A stretch of DNA of 64,000 nucleotides from Bdellovibrio sp. UBA4095 (GCA_002381805.1 DFXZ01000004.1:682001-746000); one strand, 5' to 3'; counted from the first letter of the stretch, positions 52,809 through 61,437 are shown. Made by a program: numbers and translations. The notes: generated by a model not told the origin, from the letters alone.

Positions 52809-53033
52809 CTATTTTGGTTTTATCGGGATCCAGATTTCTTCTTCTGAATCTGGGTCGTTGTTCTTATATTTTGATCCCAGAACTTCGAAATGAGGGCGGT
52901 CGTCCAAAGCATAGGCCGAGCGCGGGGTCCAAGTTCTATAGATATATTCAAAAATGCTGTGATCAGTATTCAAACCTTTATAGTGGAGATAGGATTTTTG
53001 ATGTCGTTTCGTCGAGGCATTAGCTGCCCCCAG
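52809..53033 (-). pseudogene. Remnant of a GyrI-like effector-binding gene (C-terminal part)
   Basis: On the minus strand a 74-codon frame ends with TAG at 52809-52811 and is closed upstream by an in-frame TAA (53034-53036), with no usable ATG or GTG. It encodes YLHYKGLNTDHSIFEYIYRT, then TWTPRSAYALDDRPHFEVLG and EEEIWIPIKPK, which is the unmistakable C-terminal half of the AraC effector-binding/GyrI fold (the W.P.S.Y.....P.FE.....EIWIP pattern). The first half is gone. It fills most of the 384-bp gap between tRNA-Asn and the reductase gene. Confidence 0.8.
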
Positions 53034-53111
53034 TTAACAAAATCATATTTTTTACTCTAGACAATACGTCTATCAAAAAGATTTACTATTACCTGACTTG
53101 CGGAGGCTGCT

Positions 53112-53657
53112 TTGATTTCTGGTCGGGTATTTATCGCTACAAGTTTGGATGGCTATATTGCACGAGAGAATGGCGATATCGAGTGGCTCATTAGCCGAGA
53201 TGATCCTGCTGAAGACCACGGCTATAATTCATTTATTGGAAGCATAGATGGAATTGTTTTTGGTCGAGGTACTTACGAGGCTGTCATAAAAATGGAAAGC
53301 TGGTTTTATTCAAAACCAGTAGTTGTCCTGTCGCAATCGCTAATGCAAGAAGATATTCCGGATCATCTCAAAACTAAGGTTCATGTCCTAAATGCATCTC
53401 CAAGCGAAGCAGTTAGATATTTCGCAAGCAAGGGTTGGAAGAATGTGTACGTCGACGGCGGAAAAGTCATTCAGTCATTTCTTCGTGAAGGTTTGATATC
53501 CGAGATGACAATTACACAAGTACCTGTGCTTCTTGGAAGCGGGCGTCCTTTGTTCGGTCCGCTTAAAAATGACATTTCGCTGATTCATCTGGAAACTGTC
53601 GCGTTTCCCTCGGGTCTTGTTCAGTCGAAATATCGAGTCGATCGCAAGACCACTTGA
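53112..53657 (+). CDS. RibD C-terminal/DHFR-like reductase
   Basis: A 181-residue protein of the RibD-C/dihydrofolate-reductase-like superfamily. The start is TTG, 5 bases after cggagg. It opens with GRVFIATSLDGYIARENGDIEWL, the classic start of stand-alone family members, then SIDGIVFGRGTYEAV, VYVDGGKVIQSFLREGLI and LLGSGRPLFG. It should bind NADPH. The substrate is not known; such genes are often confused with DHFR but are not FolA. Neighbour to a decayed gene, so this spot appears variable. Confidence 0.87.
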   Translation: MISGRVFIATSLDGYIARENGDIEWLISRDDPAEDHGYNSFIGSIDGIVFGRGTYEAVIKMESWFYSKPVVVLSQSLMQEDIPDHLKTKVHVLNASPSEAVRYFASKGWKNVYVDGGKVIQSFLREGLISEMTITQVPVLLGSGRPLFGPLKNDISLIHLETVAFPSGLVQSKYRVDRKTT

Positions 53658-53789
53658 GTTTGCCTTCTCTTTGATTCTTCGCAGATTGTCCGGTCTTTTT
53701 GGTTGGAACTTGCGTGGTCGAATTATACTAAAACACGTCAGTAGTTGCTCTGGGGATAGAGAACTTGAATAAACTTTTGCGGGTGGGCG

Positions 53790-54107
53790 ATGTCTATTTT
53801 ATTCGGCTTGGTTGCGGCGAGCTTCGCTGCGACTTCACTTGTTTTTGTTGAAAAGGAATTCCGGCAGGACCCGGTTTGGTATTGGGCTAATGAAGCTAGC
53901 CAACGGTGTGTCCGTATGAGCACTGAAGATATTATAAACAAGGCTGCGCCGGCGGCCATCAAATCGAAAAATATCGATAAAGACTTAGAATGCGGAATAG
54001 ATCTTACGGGCAATTTGGAAGAGGCTCACTTAAGGTGCGGTAAGGAGCTGATCGGCATTTACTATGCGACGGCGCCTTTATGCAAGGAAAGCCTTAAGAA
54101 GAAATAA
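53790..54107 (+). CDS. Small exported protein, unknown
   Basis: A 105-residue protein beginning MSILFGLVAASFAATSLVFV, a short signal or anchor, preceded by gggtggg. The mature part has four Cys (QRC, LEC, LRC, LC) and a helical C-terminus (AAPAAIKSKNIDKDLE, GKELIGIYYATAPLCKESLKK). No family recognised. It converges on the minus-strand lipoprotein gene with a shared hairpin between them (54109-54133). Confidence 0.65.
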   Translation: MSILFGLVAASFAATSLVFVEKEFRQDPVWYWANEASQRCVRMSTEDIINKAAPAAIKSKNIDKDLECGIDLTGNLEEAHLRCGKELIGIYYATAPLCKESLKKK

Positions 54108-54108
54108 A

Positions 54109-54133
54109 AGCAGAGCGCTTTCAGCACTCTGCT
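54109..54133. terminator. Hairpin between convergent genes
   Basis: Stem agcagag / ctctgct with an 11-base loop; short A and T flanks. Weak bidirectional terminator candidate. Confidence 0.5.
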
Positions 54134-54147
54134 TGATCGAATCTAAT

Positions 54148-54558
54148 TTAGATGCATTTGAAGCGCATCTCTACAGCGTAGCCTTTTCCCAAAGCGGCAT
54201 CGCCAGCGGCGCCGCCAAGTCCGACGAGCCCGCCAAGATTTGATTCTTTGTCACCACCGAGGGCCCATACTGCGCCTCCAACGGTTGAAGCAACTTTTGT
54301 CGCACGTTTGGCATTTTGATAGGTCTTCTCGTCCATAGTTCCAGTATATTTCTTTTCTTCATTAACGAAGGCAGCGCTGAGTCCTCGTTTTTCGCAAAAA
54401 TGATTTGCTTGAGCGATGGCATCTCGAGCGCCCTCATCGGCATCTTCTGTTTGGATAACGACACGGTGAATTCCATCTGTGCCAGGACGCACATCTTTGT
54501 GATGAGCACAGGCGGTAAATAGGAAGGCGATAGCTATAAGTCCAAGATACTTTTTCAC
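54148..54558 (-). CDS. Glycine-zipper-like lipoprotein
   Basis: A 136-residue lipoprotein. The GTG at 54558 sits behind aggaga and gives MKKYLGLIAIAFLFTAC (lipobox FTAC); a TTG further up would only lengthen the head. After a small folded part with HRVVIQTEDADEGARDAIAQ, there is a Gly-rich hydrophobic run (VASTVGGAVWALGGDK then NLGGLVGLGGAAGDAALGKG), like glycine-zipper motifs of small outer-membrane proteins. The end VEMRFKCI contains a Cys. Function unknown. Confidence 0.72.
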   Translation of the reverse strand: MKKYLGLIAIAFLFTACAHHKDVRPGTDGIHRVVIQTEDADEGARDAIAQANHFCEKRGLSAAFVNEEKKYTGTMDEKTYQNAKRATKVASTVGGAVWALGGDKESNLGGLVGLGGAAGDAALGKGYAVEMRFKCI

Positions 54559-54788
54559 GTAGATTCTCCTAATCAATTAATTCGTTACCTTTGAAGGATT
54601 TGTGAATTGTCAGAATAAAGATGCGGCCTGAGCATTGGAGTGTCTATCGAAAAATGGCTCATACTGACACATTTGGGCCCTGGTTTTTAGCTGATAAGCA
54701 ATATATTCGAGTTGACTCAAAATGAGACGTGGGCACATCCCTTGAAATGTTGAGGTGCTGAAAAGAAGTACGTTATTTTGGAGGACCC

Positions 54789-55376
54789 ATGCGATTGATT
54801 AAACAACTTCCGCTCGTGATATTTTCGACAGTCGTTGTACTGGCGGTACAGGCCGGTGCAGACAACCGAGCTCAAAGGACAGCAGTCGCCGTGAACCCCT
54901 CCTCCGTTCAACAAATTCAACACAACCAAAATGCAAGTAGTGGAGTTAAAAGCTACCGCGAATGGAAGATGGAGCGAGTCCACTACGCCCAGTACAGAGT
55001 GACCCAAGTAATGACCCAGTTGGAAACGAGAAAAATGTCACGCTTAACAGCATCAGGCAGTGATCCCAACCTTGCCCAAGGAGCTGCGTTAGAGGCGGTC
55101 CCCGCCCATGATATCTCTATAGAGAAGCTAGAGCGGCAGCTGCGCGAAGAGAAATATAGTCTTGAGGTCGCTAAGGAGCTGTCGGTGACCGACTATTTCG
55201 TAGGGTATCTGACTAAAGTGCAAAATAAAAAGTCCGCATTTCAGGAAGTAGCTGGAAAGCTGAGTGCTGAAGAAGTAGCTGAGCTTATGAATGCTTATGC
55301 AAACTCGGTCTTTGGGGCGCATGCTTCGGATCTTCCCCCAAGTGCGATCAACCTTTCCAAAGACAGCTATAAATAA
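54789..55376 (+). CDS. Exported helical protein, unknown
   Basis: A 195-residue protein with a signal peptide (to about residue 24, VQAGADN) and ggagga before the ATG. The mature chain is almost all helical: YREWKMERVHYAQYRVTQVM, ISIEKLERQLREEKYSLEVA and LSAEEVAELMNAYANSVFG, with polar linkers. It could be a coiled-coil periplasmic protein. No family recognised. It stands alone upstream of groES, with a 125-bp gap holding the heat-shock promoter. Confidence 0.7.
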   Translation: MRLIKQLPLVIFSTVVVLAVQAGADNRAQRTAVAVNPSSVQQIQHNQNASSGVKSYREWKMERVHYAQYRVTQVMTQLETRKMSRLTASGSDPNLAQGAALEAVPAHDISIEKLERQLREEKYSLEVAKELSVTDYFVGYLTKVQNKKSAFQEVAGKLSAEEVAELMNAYANSVFGAHASDLPPSAINLSKDSYK

Positions 55377-55432
55377 GTCCTAGAAAACACGCCTGTTATC
55401 CGTCGCGTCACAAGAAAAATTAGGCGTCCTGC

Positions 55433-55461
55433 CTTGACATAAATTCACACGGCTCCATATT
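55433..55461 (+). promoter_or_regulatory. Sigma-32-like heat-shock promoter of groES-groEL
   Basis: CTTGACA (55433-55439) and CTCCATATT (55453-55461), 13 bases apart, match the sigma-32 pattern (CTTGAA ... CCCCATnTA) well; TTGACA would also suit the vegetative factor. It lies about 40 bases before groES. No CIRCE (HrcA) inverted repeat was seen. Confidence 0.6.
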
Positions 55462-55501
55462 ACCTTCGTACCTTTTATAGCTACAAAACGGAGGCATTTT
55501 T

Positions 55502-55804
55502 ATGGCAAAGAACGAAATCGGCGTTCGTCCGCTTCATGACAGAATCTTAGTTCGCAGAATGGCGGAAGAAGAAAAAACTGCAGGTGGTCTTTTTATTCCT
55601 GACACAGCAAAAGAAAAACCTCAAAAGGGTGAAATTATCGCGACTGGCAAAGGTCGTGTGACTGAAGATGGAAAAGTTCTTCCATTGGAAGTTAAAGCTG
55701 GCGACAAAGTACTTTTCAGCAAGTATGCGGGTACTGAGTTGAAGTTGGAAGGTCATGAGTATCTCATGATGCGCGAAGAAGACATCCTTGGTGTGTTTAA
55801 CTAA
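55502..55804 (+). CDS. groES: Co-chaperonin GroES
   Basis: GroES caps the GroEL folding chamber. The 100-residue protein has the expected VRPLHDRILVRR start, the mobile loop (EEKTAGGLFIPDTAKEKP) that binds GroEL, and GDKVLFSKYAGTELKLEGHEYL. A strong Shine-Dalgarno (cggaggc) precedes the ATG. It is followed by groEL after 27 bases, and the operon is likely heat-inducible through the promoter described at 55433. Confidence 0.98.
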   Translation: MAKNEIGVRPLHDRILVRRMAEEEKTAGGLFIPDTAKEKPQKGEIIATGKGRVTEDGKVLPLEVKAGDKVLFSKYAGTELKLEGHEYLMMREEDILGVFN

Positions 55805-55831
55805 TATTAAAATTTCTAAACGGAGAAAATA

Positions 55832-57475
55832 ATGAGCAAAGTATTAACGTTTTCTGAAGAAGCTCGCTCTCATATCCTTAAAGGTGTGAACACGCTTGCG
55901 AACGCTGTAAAAGTCACATTGGGCCCTAAAGGTCGCAATGTTGTTATCGATAAATCATTTGGCTCACCTCTTATCACTAAAGACGGTGTGACTGTGGCGA
56001 AAGAAATCGAACTTGAAAACAAGTTTGAAAATATGGGCGCTCAAATGGTTAAAGAAGTTGCTTCTAAAACCAACGACGAAGCTGGTGACGGAACTACAAC
56101 TGCAACTGTTCTTGCTCAAGCAATCTACCGTGAAGGTGCGAAACTTGTTTCTGCGGGTCACAACCCAATGTCAATCAAGCGCGGTATCGATAAAGCGGTT
56201 GCTATCGTTATCGACGAGTTGAAAGCAATGTCTAAGCCTGTTAAAGGTTCTAACGAAGTTGCACAAGTTGGTTCTATCTCTGCAAACAACGATTCTGAAA
56301 TCGGTCAAATGTTGGCAGATGCTATGGATAAAGTAGGCCGTGAAGGCGTTATCACAATCGAAGAATCAAAAACTGCAAAGACTGAAGTTACTGTTGTTGA
56401 GGGTATGCAGTTCGACCGTGGTTACCTTTCTCCATACTTCGTAACGAACGCAGAAAGAATGGAAGCAGTTCTAGAGAACGCTTACGTTCTTGTTTATGAC
56501 AAAAAAATCTCTTCAATGAAAGACATGATCGGAATTCTTGAAGGCGTTGCAAAGCAAGGTCGTCAATTGTTGATCATTGCAGAAGACGTTGAAGGTGAAG
56601 CACTTGCAACTCTTGTAGTGAACAAATTGCGTGGCACACTTCACATTGCTGCGGTTAAAGCTCCTGGCTTCGGTGATCGTCGTAAAGCAATGCTTGAAGA
56701 CATCGCTATCTTGACTGGCGCGAAAGTTATTTCTGAAGACGTAGGTCGCAAGCTTGAGCAAGCGACGGTCGAAGATCTTGGTATTGCTAAGCGTATCGTT
56801 GTTGATAAAGACAATACGACAATCATTGATGGTGCTGGTAAAAAAGCTGACATCCAATCTCGTGTTGCTACCGTTAAAGCTCAGATCGAAGAAACTTCTT
56901 CTGACTACGACAAAGAAAAACTTAAAGAACGTTTGGCTAAGTTGGCTGGCGGCGTAGCTGTTATTCACGTTGGTGCTCCTTCAGAAGTAGAAATGAAAGA
57001 GAAAAAACACCGTGTTGAAGATGCTTTGAATGCAACTCGCGCGGCAGTTGAAGAAGGAATCGTTGCTGGTGGTGGAACTGCACTTCTAAGAGCAGCTAAT
57101 AAAGTTGATAAGTCCAAGTTCGCAGAGGACGAAGGATTTGGAGCGACTATCATTAAGCGTGCTTGTGAAGAGCCTATTCGTCAAATCGCTGCAAATGCGG
57201 GTCTTGATGGCGCGATTGTTTTGGATCGTATCCTTCAAAACAAGTCTAACACTTGGGGCTTCAACGCATACTCTGATGAGTACACTGATTTGATCAAAGA
57301 CGGTGTTATCGATCCAGTGAAGGTTGTTCGTTGTGCATTAACTAATGCAGCATCGGTTTCTTCATTGATGCTAACAACTGAAACTATGATTGCAGAAGCT
57401 CCTAAGAAGGAATCTTCAATGCCTGCTGGCGGTCCTGGAATGGGCGGCATGGGTGGCATGGGCGACATGATGTAA
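55832..57475 (+). CDS. groEL: Chaperonin GroEL
   Basis: GroEL is the 14-mer folding chamber. The 547-residue protein is complete: LGPKGRNVVIDKSFGSPLITKDG region at the start, ATP site GDGTTTATVLAQ, apical domain, and the Gly-Met tail GMGGMGGMGDMM, which is the usual end. Codon choice is noticeably biased compared with the neighbouring accessory genes (few rare codons), fitting high expression. A strong terminator follows. Confidence 0.99.
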   Translation: MSKVLTFSEEARSHILKGVNTLANAVKVTLGPKGRNVVIDKSFGSPLITKDGVTVAKEIELENKFENMGAQMVKEVASKTNDEAGDGTTTATVLAQAIYREGAKLVSAGHNPMSIKRGIDKAVAIVIDELKAMSKPVKGSNEVAQVGSISANNDSEIGQMLADAMDKVGREGVITIEESKTAKTEVTVVEGMQFDRGYLSPYFVTNAERMEAVLENAYVLVYDKKISSMKDMIGILEGVAKQGRQLLIIAEDVEGEALATLVVNKLRGTLHIAAVKAPGFGDRRKAMLEDIAILTGAKVISEDVGRKLEQATVEDLGIAKRIVVDKDNTTIIDGAGKKADIQSRVATVKAQIEETSSDYDKEKLKERLAKLAGGVAVIHVGAPSEVEMKEKKHRVEDALNATRAAVEEGIVAGGGTALLRAANKVDKSKFAEDEGFGATIIKRACEEPIRQIAANAGLDGAIVLDRILQNKSNTWGFNAYSDEYTDLIKDGVIDPVKVVRCALTNAASVSSLMLTTETMIAEAPKKESSMPAGGPGMGGMGGMGDMM

Positions 57476-57497
57476 TCCGAAATCAAAATGATTTCAT

Positions 57498-57527
57498 AAA
57501 AAAGCCCGGTTTATACCGGGCTTTTTT
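57498..57527. terminator. Strong bidirectional terminator after groEL
   Basis: Stem aaaaaagcccggt / accgggctttttt with a short loop, between groEL and the convergent outer-membrane gene. Confidence 0.93.
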
Positions 57528-57545
57528 ATTTCCATGCTATCAGGT

Positions 57546-59147
57546 TTAAAACAGATACTGAATACCACCCATGACAGTAGTCAGCTTGTGACTCGTCGAA
57601 TTTGCGGGATCTGTTCTGTCCCCCGCTCCATCAAAATCTGTGCTGAATTGTTCAAGTAGGATTTCGCCTCTAATTTTAAAGCGAGTTCTTAATCTGTAAT
57701 CCACGAAAAAGCTGAACGAATTGATCGTTGATGACGAAGAATCGCCGCTGCGAATATTCTCGCTAAGGCTTTCGTTTACATAAAAGTCGAATTTCGCTCC
57801 AAGATCTATCGGCAGCTCATCAGTTAGCGGGAATTGCCCTGCAAGGGTCAATATTAGACCGCCGTACTTCATCTTTGTGAAGGCTGTAGGGGTGCTGTCA
57901 TCAATGGTGAAGTCGGTGTTGATATATCCCGCACCCAACTGGATTTTTGGACCGAAGAAGTCGTTGCTTAAAAGAAAGTTGTAACCGGTATTAATAGAAT
58001 ACTGGCTAAGAGCCATATTCAAGCTGCTGGGAGAAGAGCCCTGGAGTTCGTTGTCTATCTGGAAGACTGCCTGTCGCAGAAGCGCTCCGATGTACCATTG
58101 TGGGTTGATCCACATTTCGCCTCTAACTAAGATATTGGGTGCCAAATTCTGACTGCCGCTGACTGATCCTGCCGTCCGCAAAGTGGCATTCTGAGTATAG
58201 GAGCTAAATCCTGCTAGAAGGTCGACGCGACCGAACTGGGGTGGGCGCTCTGGAAGCCACTCCTGTGGATCGTCGCCAAAAGCGACATCCTTATCAGGGC
58301 GAGTGGAAAGATCCTGCATTACTTTTCCCGAAGGAGTTGTGACTGGAACCGAGTATTTCACAAATTCGTCAGGTAAAATTTTCGAGCCAACCGCAATAAC
58401 ACCCGGATCTTTTTCCATTTCAATGTAACCAAAACTAAGATGAGGTTCTACTTTGAAAAGTTTGACTCTACCTAAAACTTCCCGCTCGGTGCTGACCATG
58501 AAATGAAGCTTGGGATGTCTGTTAATCTTGATTATTTGTACGACTGAAACTCGGCTCTCTGGCTTCAATCCATAGTTGCTGCCGAGATTTATTGTCACCT
58601 GCTGACCACGGCGGCTAAGTATGGTTGCTCTAAAGGGCATGCGATACTTTATGTTTTCAAAAAGCTTACGTATCTCGGCACGTACTTGAGCGGTATCAAA
58701 TCCTTTAAAGTCGGCGATATTTTCCTGGAGAAGGGGAAGTCCTTCTCGTCCAACAAATAAAGTGAGGGTCATCGAAAGTCCACGCGGACCTTTGATGATT
58801 CGTGACGAGAGAGCCGCATCCGCCTTCGCCGTCTTAAGAATTGTTTTAACGTCTTGAGGCCGCTCATCTAGATTTGTGGATCTAATGGTGGATAACTCAG
58901 GTGGATAATTGCTGAGCGACCACTGTTTGTCATCGTTTAACAATTGTTTAAGTTCGTCTTCGACAGGTTTAGCGTAAATACCACTGACGTTGTCGACAGT
59001 AGGTACAATAGCTACGGACTTGATGGTAAGATCTTGGTCGGTGTCACTGATGAAAACGTTCTGGGCATTCGTCGCGCCGGAGAAAGCCGTTACAAATCCG
59101 ATTATCACAGATGCCAAGATATACTGTCGCAGCGTTTTTAGTTTCAT
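57546..59147 (-). CDS. Exported protein with C-terminal outer-membrane barrel
   Basis: A 533-residue protein with a signal peptide (to about residue 29, GATNAQN). Residues 40-290 form a soluble domain with a strand-rich part (TILSRRGQQVTINLGSNYGL) that resembles the small beta domains of secretion or stress proteins. From about 305, alternating strands (RVDLLAGFSSY, WYIGALLRQAVFQI, GPKIQLGAGYINTDF, SFSFFVDYRLRTRFKIRG) end in IQYLF, the C-terminal Phe typical of barrel proteins. Function unknown. It is divergent from another barrel candidate. Confidence 0.78.
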   Translation of the reverse strand: MKLKTLRQYILASVIIGFVTAFSGATNAQNVFISDTDQDLTIKSVAIVPTVDNVSGIYAKPVEDELKQLLNDDKQWSLSNYPPELSTIRSTNLDERPQDVKTILKTAKADAALSSRIIKGPRGLSMTLTLFVGREGLPLLQENIADFKGFDTAQVRAEIRKLFENIKYRMPFRATILSRRGQQVTINLGSNYGLKPESRVSVVQIIKINRHPKLHFMVSTEREVLGRVKLFKVEPHLSFGYIEMEKDPGVIAVGSKILPDEFVKYSVPVTTPSGKVMQDLSTRPDKDVAFGDDPQEWLPERPPQFGRVDLLAGFSSYTQNATLRTAGSVSGSQNLAPNILVRGEMWINPQWYIGALLRQAVFQIDNELQGSSPSSLNMALSQYSINTGYNFLLSNDFFGPKIQLGAGYINTDFTIDDSTPTAFTKMKYGGLILTLAGQFPLTDELPIDLGAKFDFYVNESLSENIRSGDSSSSTINSFSFFVDYRLRTRFKIRGEILLEQFSTDFDGAGDRTDPANSTSHKLTTVMGGIQYLF

Positions 59148-59177
59148 AAAATAATTCTGCCCTGCTGTGCAAATCTG

Positions 59178-59188
59178 GTCAATTTGAC
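59178..59188. promoter_or_regulatory. Palindrome between divergent outer-membrane genes
   Basis: GTCAATTTGAC is a perfect 5-base inverted repeat with a 1-base centre, in the 77-bp divergent region. It could be an operator shared by both genes, but it is short enough to arise by chance. Confidence 0.3.
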
Positions 59189-59224
59189 ATCAAGTAATTA
59201 AGACCGAGTGCCGAAATAATTCTT

Positions 59225-60373
59225 ATGAAATTCGTACTTCATATCTCGATAATATTCGCCCTTGGTTTTTCTAGCTCCCATTCTATGGCGCAGTCTAGTC
59301 TTGAAGGTGTAAATACTGGACGGTACGAAATTAGAAGAGCCGCTTCTACTGAAAAAAAGAGAAGTCCCGCATCTGAGGCGTCGCCTAGCAGCGAGGAAGT
59401 CGAGGTCGTCCTAAAAACCGGTAGCGGAAAGGCAAAGCCTGTGGCCGAGTCGCAAAAAGGGCCTAGCGCACCAGTAGATATTGATATGAAGCCTTTGGTT
59501 TTAGAGCAGGCTCCAATCACTGATGAAAAGAGCGAGACTGGAAATGCTAGACAAGAAGAAGTCGTAGAGCCCGGAATCCAGGAGCAGGCTGAAAGTCTGT
59601 TTTCATCTAAGGCCTCAAAGATTTACAGTTTCTACCGTGAACAAATTCACCCTGACGACATTCGTAACAACCGGGTGGAAATCGATATCATGCCTAGCAT
59701 GGTATATAATGACTCCCAGTCGAATTACTCCTTTCGCGACTACCAAAGCTATTTTAATGCTCTTAAATTCAAATCAAGCGTATGGTTCACTCCATTAATA
59801 GGGGTTTCGGGTCAGATTCTTTTTTCAATGGCTGCGGATCTGGATGCGATGGCGGCCGATCGTTCTCGAGTTTCTGCCAAATACGAGCAGATGGATCTGG
59901 GAGTAAATTTTAGAAAATTCTTTGGAGTTTCTCGCAAGGCGAGTTCTTTAGAGTTTTCGATTCTATTTAGTGACCACAAGATGACGGTCCCATCGGATAC
60001 TCTTTCAAGAGTAAGAATTAAATCTCAAGGGTTGGGTCTGGGAATAAAGTCTCGTATACCTTCAACTATGAACTACGCCTGGGTGCTAGGTGGAACATTC
60101 TTTCCTCGAGTTCAACATGCAGAGGAAGAAACGGGTCTAGCTATAAGCTCAGGAAGTATTGCCGAAAGTTCAAGAGTGGGCCTGGAGTTTGGCGGTGAAT
60201 ACAAGTTCACCAGAGAAAGCCAGATGATTTGGTCGGTTGGCCTGGTTACAGAAAGAAATATTTTTGACGGCGCGGCCACCGTTGCAGATCCTAACTCCGG
60301 AGCGACGCCTTCCAATGTCAGCGTGACTAATTCGACTTATCTGTTTTCCCTAGGCTATCGTTGGGGTCATTAG
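59225..60373 (+). CDS. Exported protein with low-complexity linker and outer-membrane barrel
   Basis: A 382-residue protein with a signal peptide (to about residue 22, SHSMAQ). Residues 35-130 are Ser/Pro/Glu/Lys-rich and probably disordered. From about 140 the chain is beta-rich (RVEIDIMPSMVYNDS, SSVWFTPLIGVSGQILFSMA, LGLGIKSRIPSTMNYAWVLGG, VGLEFGGEYKF) ending YLFSLGYRWGH, in keeping with an outer-membrane barrel. Divergent from the other barrel gene, which may point to a shared role. Function unknown. Confidence 0.75.
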   Translation: MKFVLHISIIFALGFSSSHSMAQSSLEGVNTGRYEIRRAASTEKKRSPASEASPSSEEVEVVLKTGSGKAKPVAESQKGPSAPVDIDMKPLVLEQAPITDEKSETGNARQEEVVEPGIQEQAESLFSSKASKIYSFYREQIHPDDIRNNRVEIDIMPSMVYNDSQSNYSFRDYQSYFNALKFKSSVWFTPLIGVSGQILFSMAADLDAMAADRSRVSAKYEQMDLGVNFRKFFGVSRKASSLEFSILFSDHKMTVPSDTLSRVRIKSQGLGLGIKSRIPSTMNYAWVLGGTFFPRVQHAEEETGLAISSGSIAESSRVGLEFGGEYKFTRESQMIWSVGLVTERNIFDGAATVADPNSGATPSNVSVTNSTYLFSLGYRWGH

Positions 60374-60416
60374 AATACACTCATCAAACCTGAATTCTCT
60401 CTCTATAATAGAAGAG

Positions 60417-60809
60417 ATGAAGTTACGTTTTATTGTAGTCGATGACGCCGCATTCTTAAGAGAGATTATCAAGAATATAATCAGTTCAGCTCAAGGTCAT
60501 TGTGTGGGTGAAGCTGCTAATGGGCAAGAAGCCATAGAGCTGACGAAGCGAACATTGCCTGACCTTGTATTTCTTGACATGGTTATGCCCGACGTAAACG
60601 GGATCGAGGCCGCTAAAATTATTAAGGAAGTCCATCCACAAGTTAAAATAATTGGCTGCTCTACGGTCGATCATGATGCCCTCATACAAAAGGCTTTCGA
60701 AGCTGGCTTTGATGGCTATGTGATTAAGCCATTTACCCAAGAAGAAATAATAGAATCAATTGCTAAGGTGTTCCCGCATTTTAAGGAGTCTGAACATGGA
60801 AGAACTTAG
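60417..60809 (+). CDS. Single-domain (CheY-type) response regulator
   Basis: A 130-residue receiver domain with no output. All key residues are present: acidic pair Asp9-Asp10 (FIVVDDAAFL), phospho-acceptor Asp54 (LVFLDMVMPDVNGIEAA), Ser82 (IGCSTVD), switch Tyr101 and Lys104 (YVIKPF). It overlaps the start of the next small gene. No kinase is nearby. It may act like CheY on a motor or pilus component; location next to the pilus-linked hit locus is suggestive only. Confidence 0.94.
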   Translation: MKLRFIVVDDAAFLREIIKNIISSAQGHCVGEAANGQEAIELTKRTLPDLVFLDMVMPDVNGIEAAKIIKEVHPQVKIIGCSTVDHDALIQKAFEAGFDGYVIKPFTQEEIIESIAKVFPHFKESEHGRT

Positions 60810-61056
60810 GTTTGTAGTAAAGTGTTTGATGTTCACAATGTTAATGGTTGTTCTAATGCAGGTAAAAATGGGAGGGGCTACGATAGAGGCTAGAGCATTT
60901 AGCTGGCTCAGAACTTCATCAGTTTCTCAGTATATTCAGGCCGCAGCTGCAGGTGGAGCCATGGCTCTACGCAGTTTGGGTTCCACGGTAAAAGAAGGCA
61001 TATCAAACACCGTTGACGGATTCGAGCAGGGTGCTCATGAAAAAGCGATCAAGTAA
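60796..61056 (+). CDS. Small membrane protein, unknown
   Basis: An 86-residue protein. I start at the ATG at 60796, behind aaggag and overlapping the response regulator stop by 14 bases. A hydrophobic helix (VVKCLMFTMLMVVLMQV, about 7-23) is followed by a short amphipathic chain with SVSQYIQAAAAGGAMALRSLG. No family recognised. Coupling to the receiver gene suggests they are made together. Confidence 0.65.
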   Translation: MEELRFVVKCLMFTMLMVVLMQVKMGGATIEARAFSWLRTSSVSQYIQAAAAGGAMALRSLGSTVKEGISNTVDGFEQGAHEKAIK

Positions 61057-61095
61057 TAGGTGGCGGAAGATAACTTCCACCACCCGTCTAAGATC

Positions 61096-61284
61096 TTATC
61101 TCGTTCCGTTGTAACCTTGCGTTTTTGTTTGCGTTGAATTGCTCTTGATTGCTTTCTTCTTCGGCGGGTTCGTGGATGCGAACATACCTGACTCGCTTTG
61201 ATGAGAGCATTTTGGATTCGCATATCCTACAGAAGCAAAAGCGATCAATGCCGTTGTCATCACGGCTCTAACAATAGTTTTCAT
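61096..61284 (-). CDS. Small exported protein, unknown
   Basis: A 62-residue protein with a clear signal peptide (MKTIVRAVMTTALIAFASVGYA, cleavage before NPK) and a strong ribosome site (aaaggag). The mature 40 residues are Lys/Ser/Thr-rich with one Cys and should be unstructured. No family recognised; the strong Shine-Dalgarno and signal peptide argue that it is a real gene. It lies downstream of the hit-locus terminator. Confidence 0.68.
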   Translation of the reverse strand: MKTIVRAVMTTALIAFASVGYANPKCSHQSESGMFASTNPPKKKAIKSNSTQTKTQGYNGTR

Positions 61285-61406
61285 ACTAACTCCTTTGACA
61301 TAAGTAATGAGTCATAATGAGCTATTGCACCGGTTATGCCATTGTCATAGGCGTCTACGGCTCTTAGGTTTCTGCTGGGGTAAGACTTCAAGGGAATTTA
61401 AAAAGA

Positions 61407-61437
61407 AAAAGGGCCATGGATAATCCAGAGCCCTTTT
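61407..61437 (-). terminator. Terminator of the hit-locus operon
   Basis: Stem aaaagggc / gccctttt with a 15-base loop and, on the minus strand, a T run after it, 36 bases past the small secreted gene. Confidence 0.85.

Noticed and set aside
52814..53023. A 69-codon plus-strand frame
   Set aside because: It is the antisense shadow of the minus-strand GyrI-like remnant, whose protein motif is clear.
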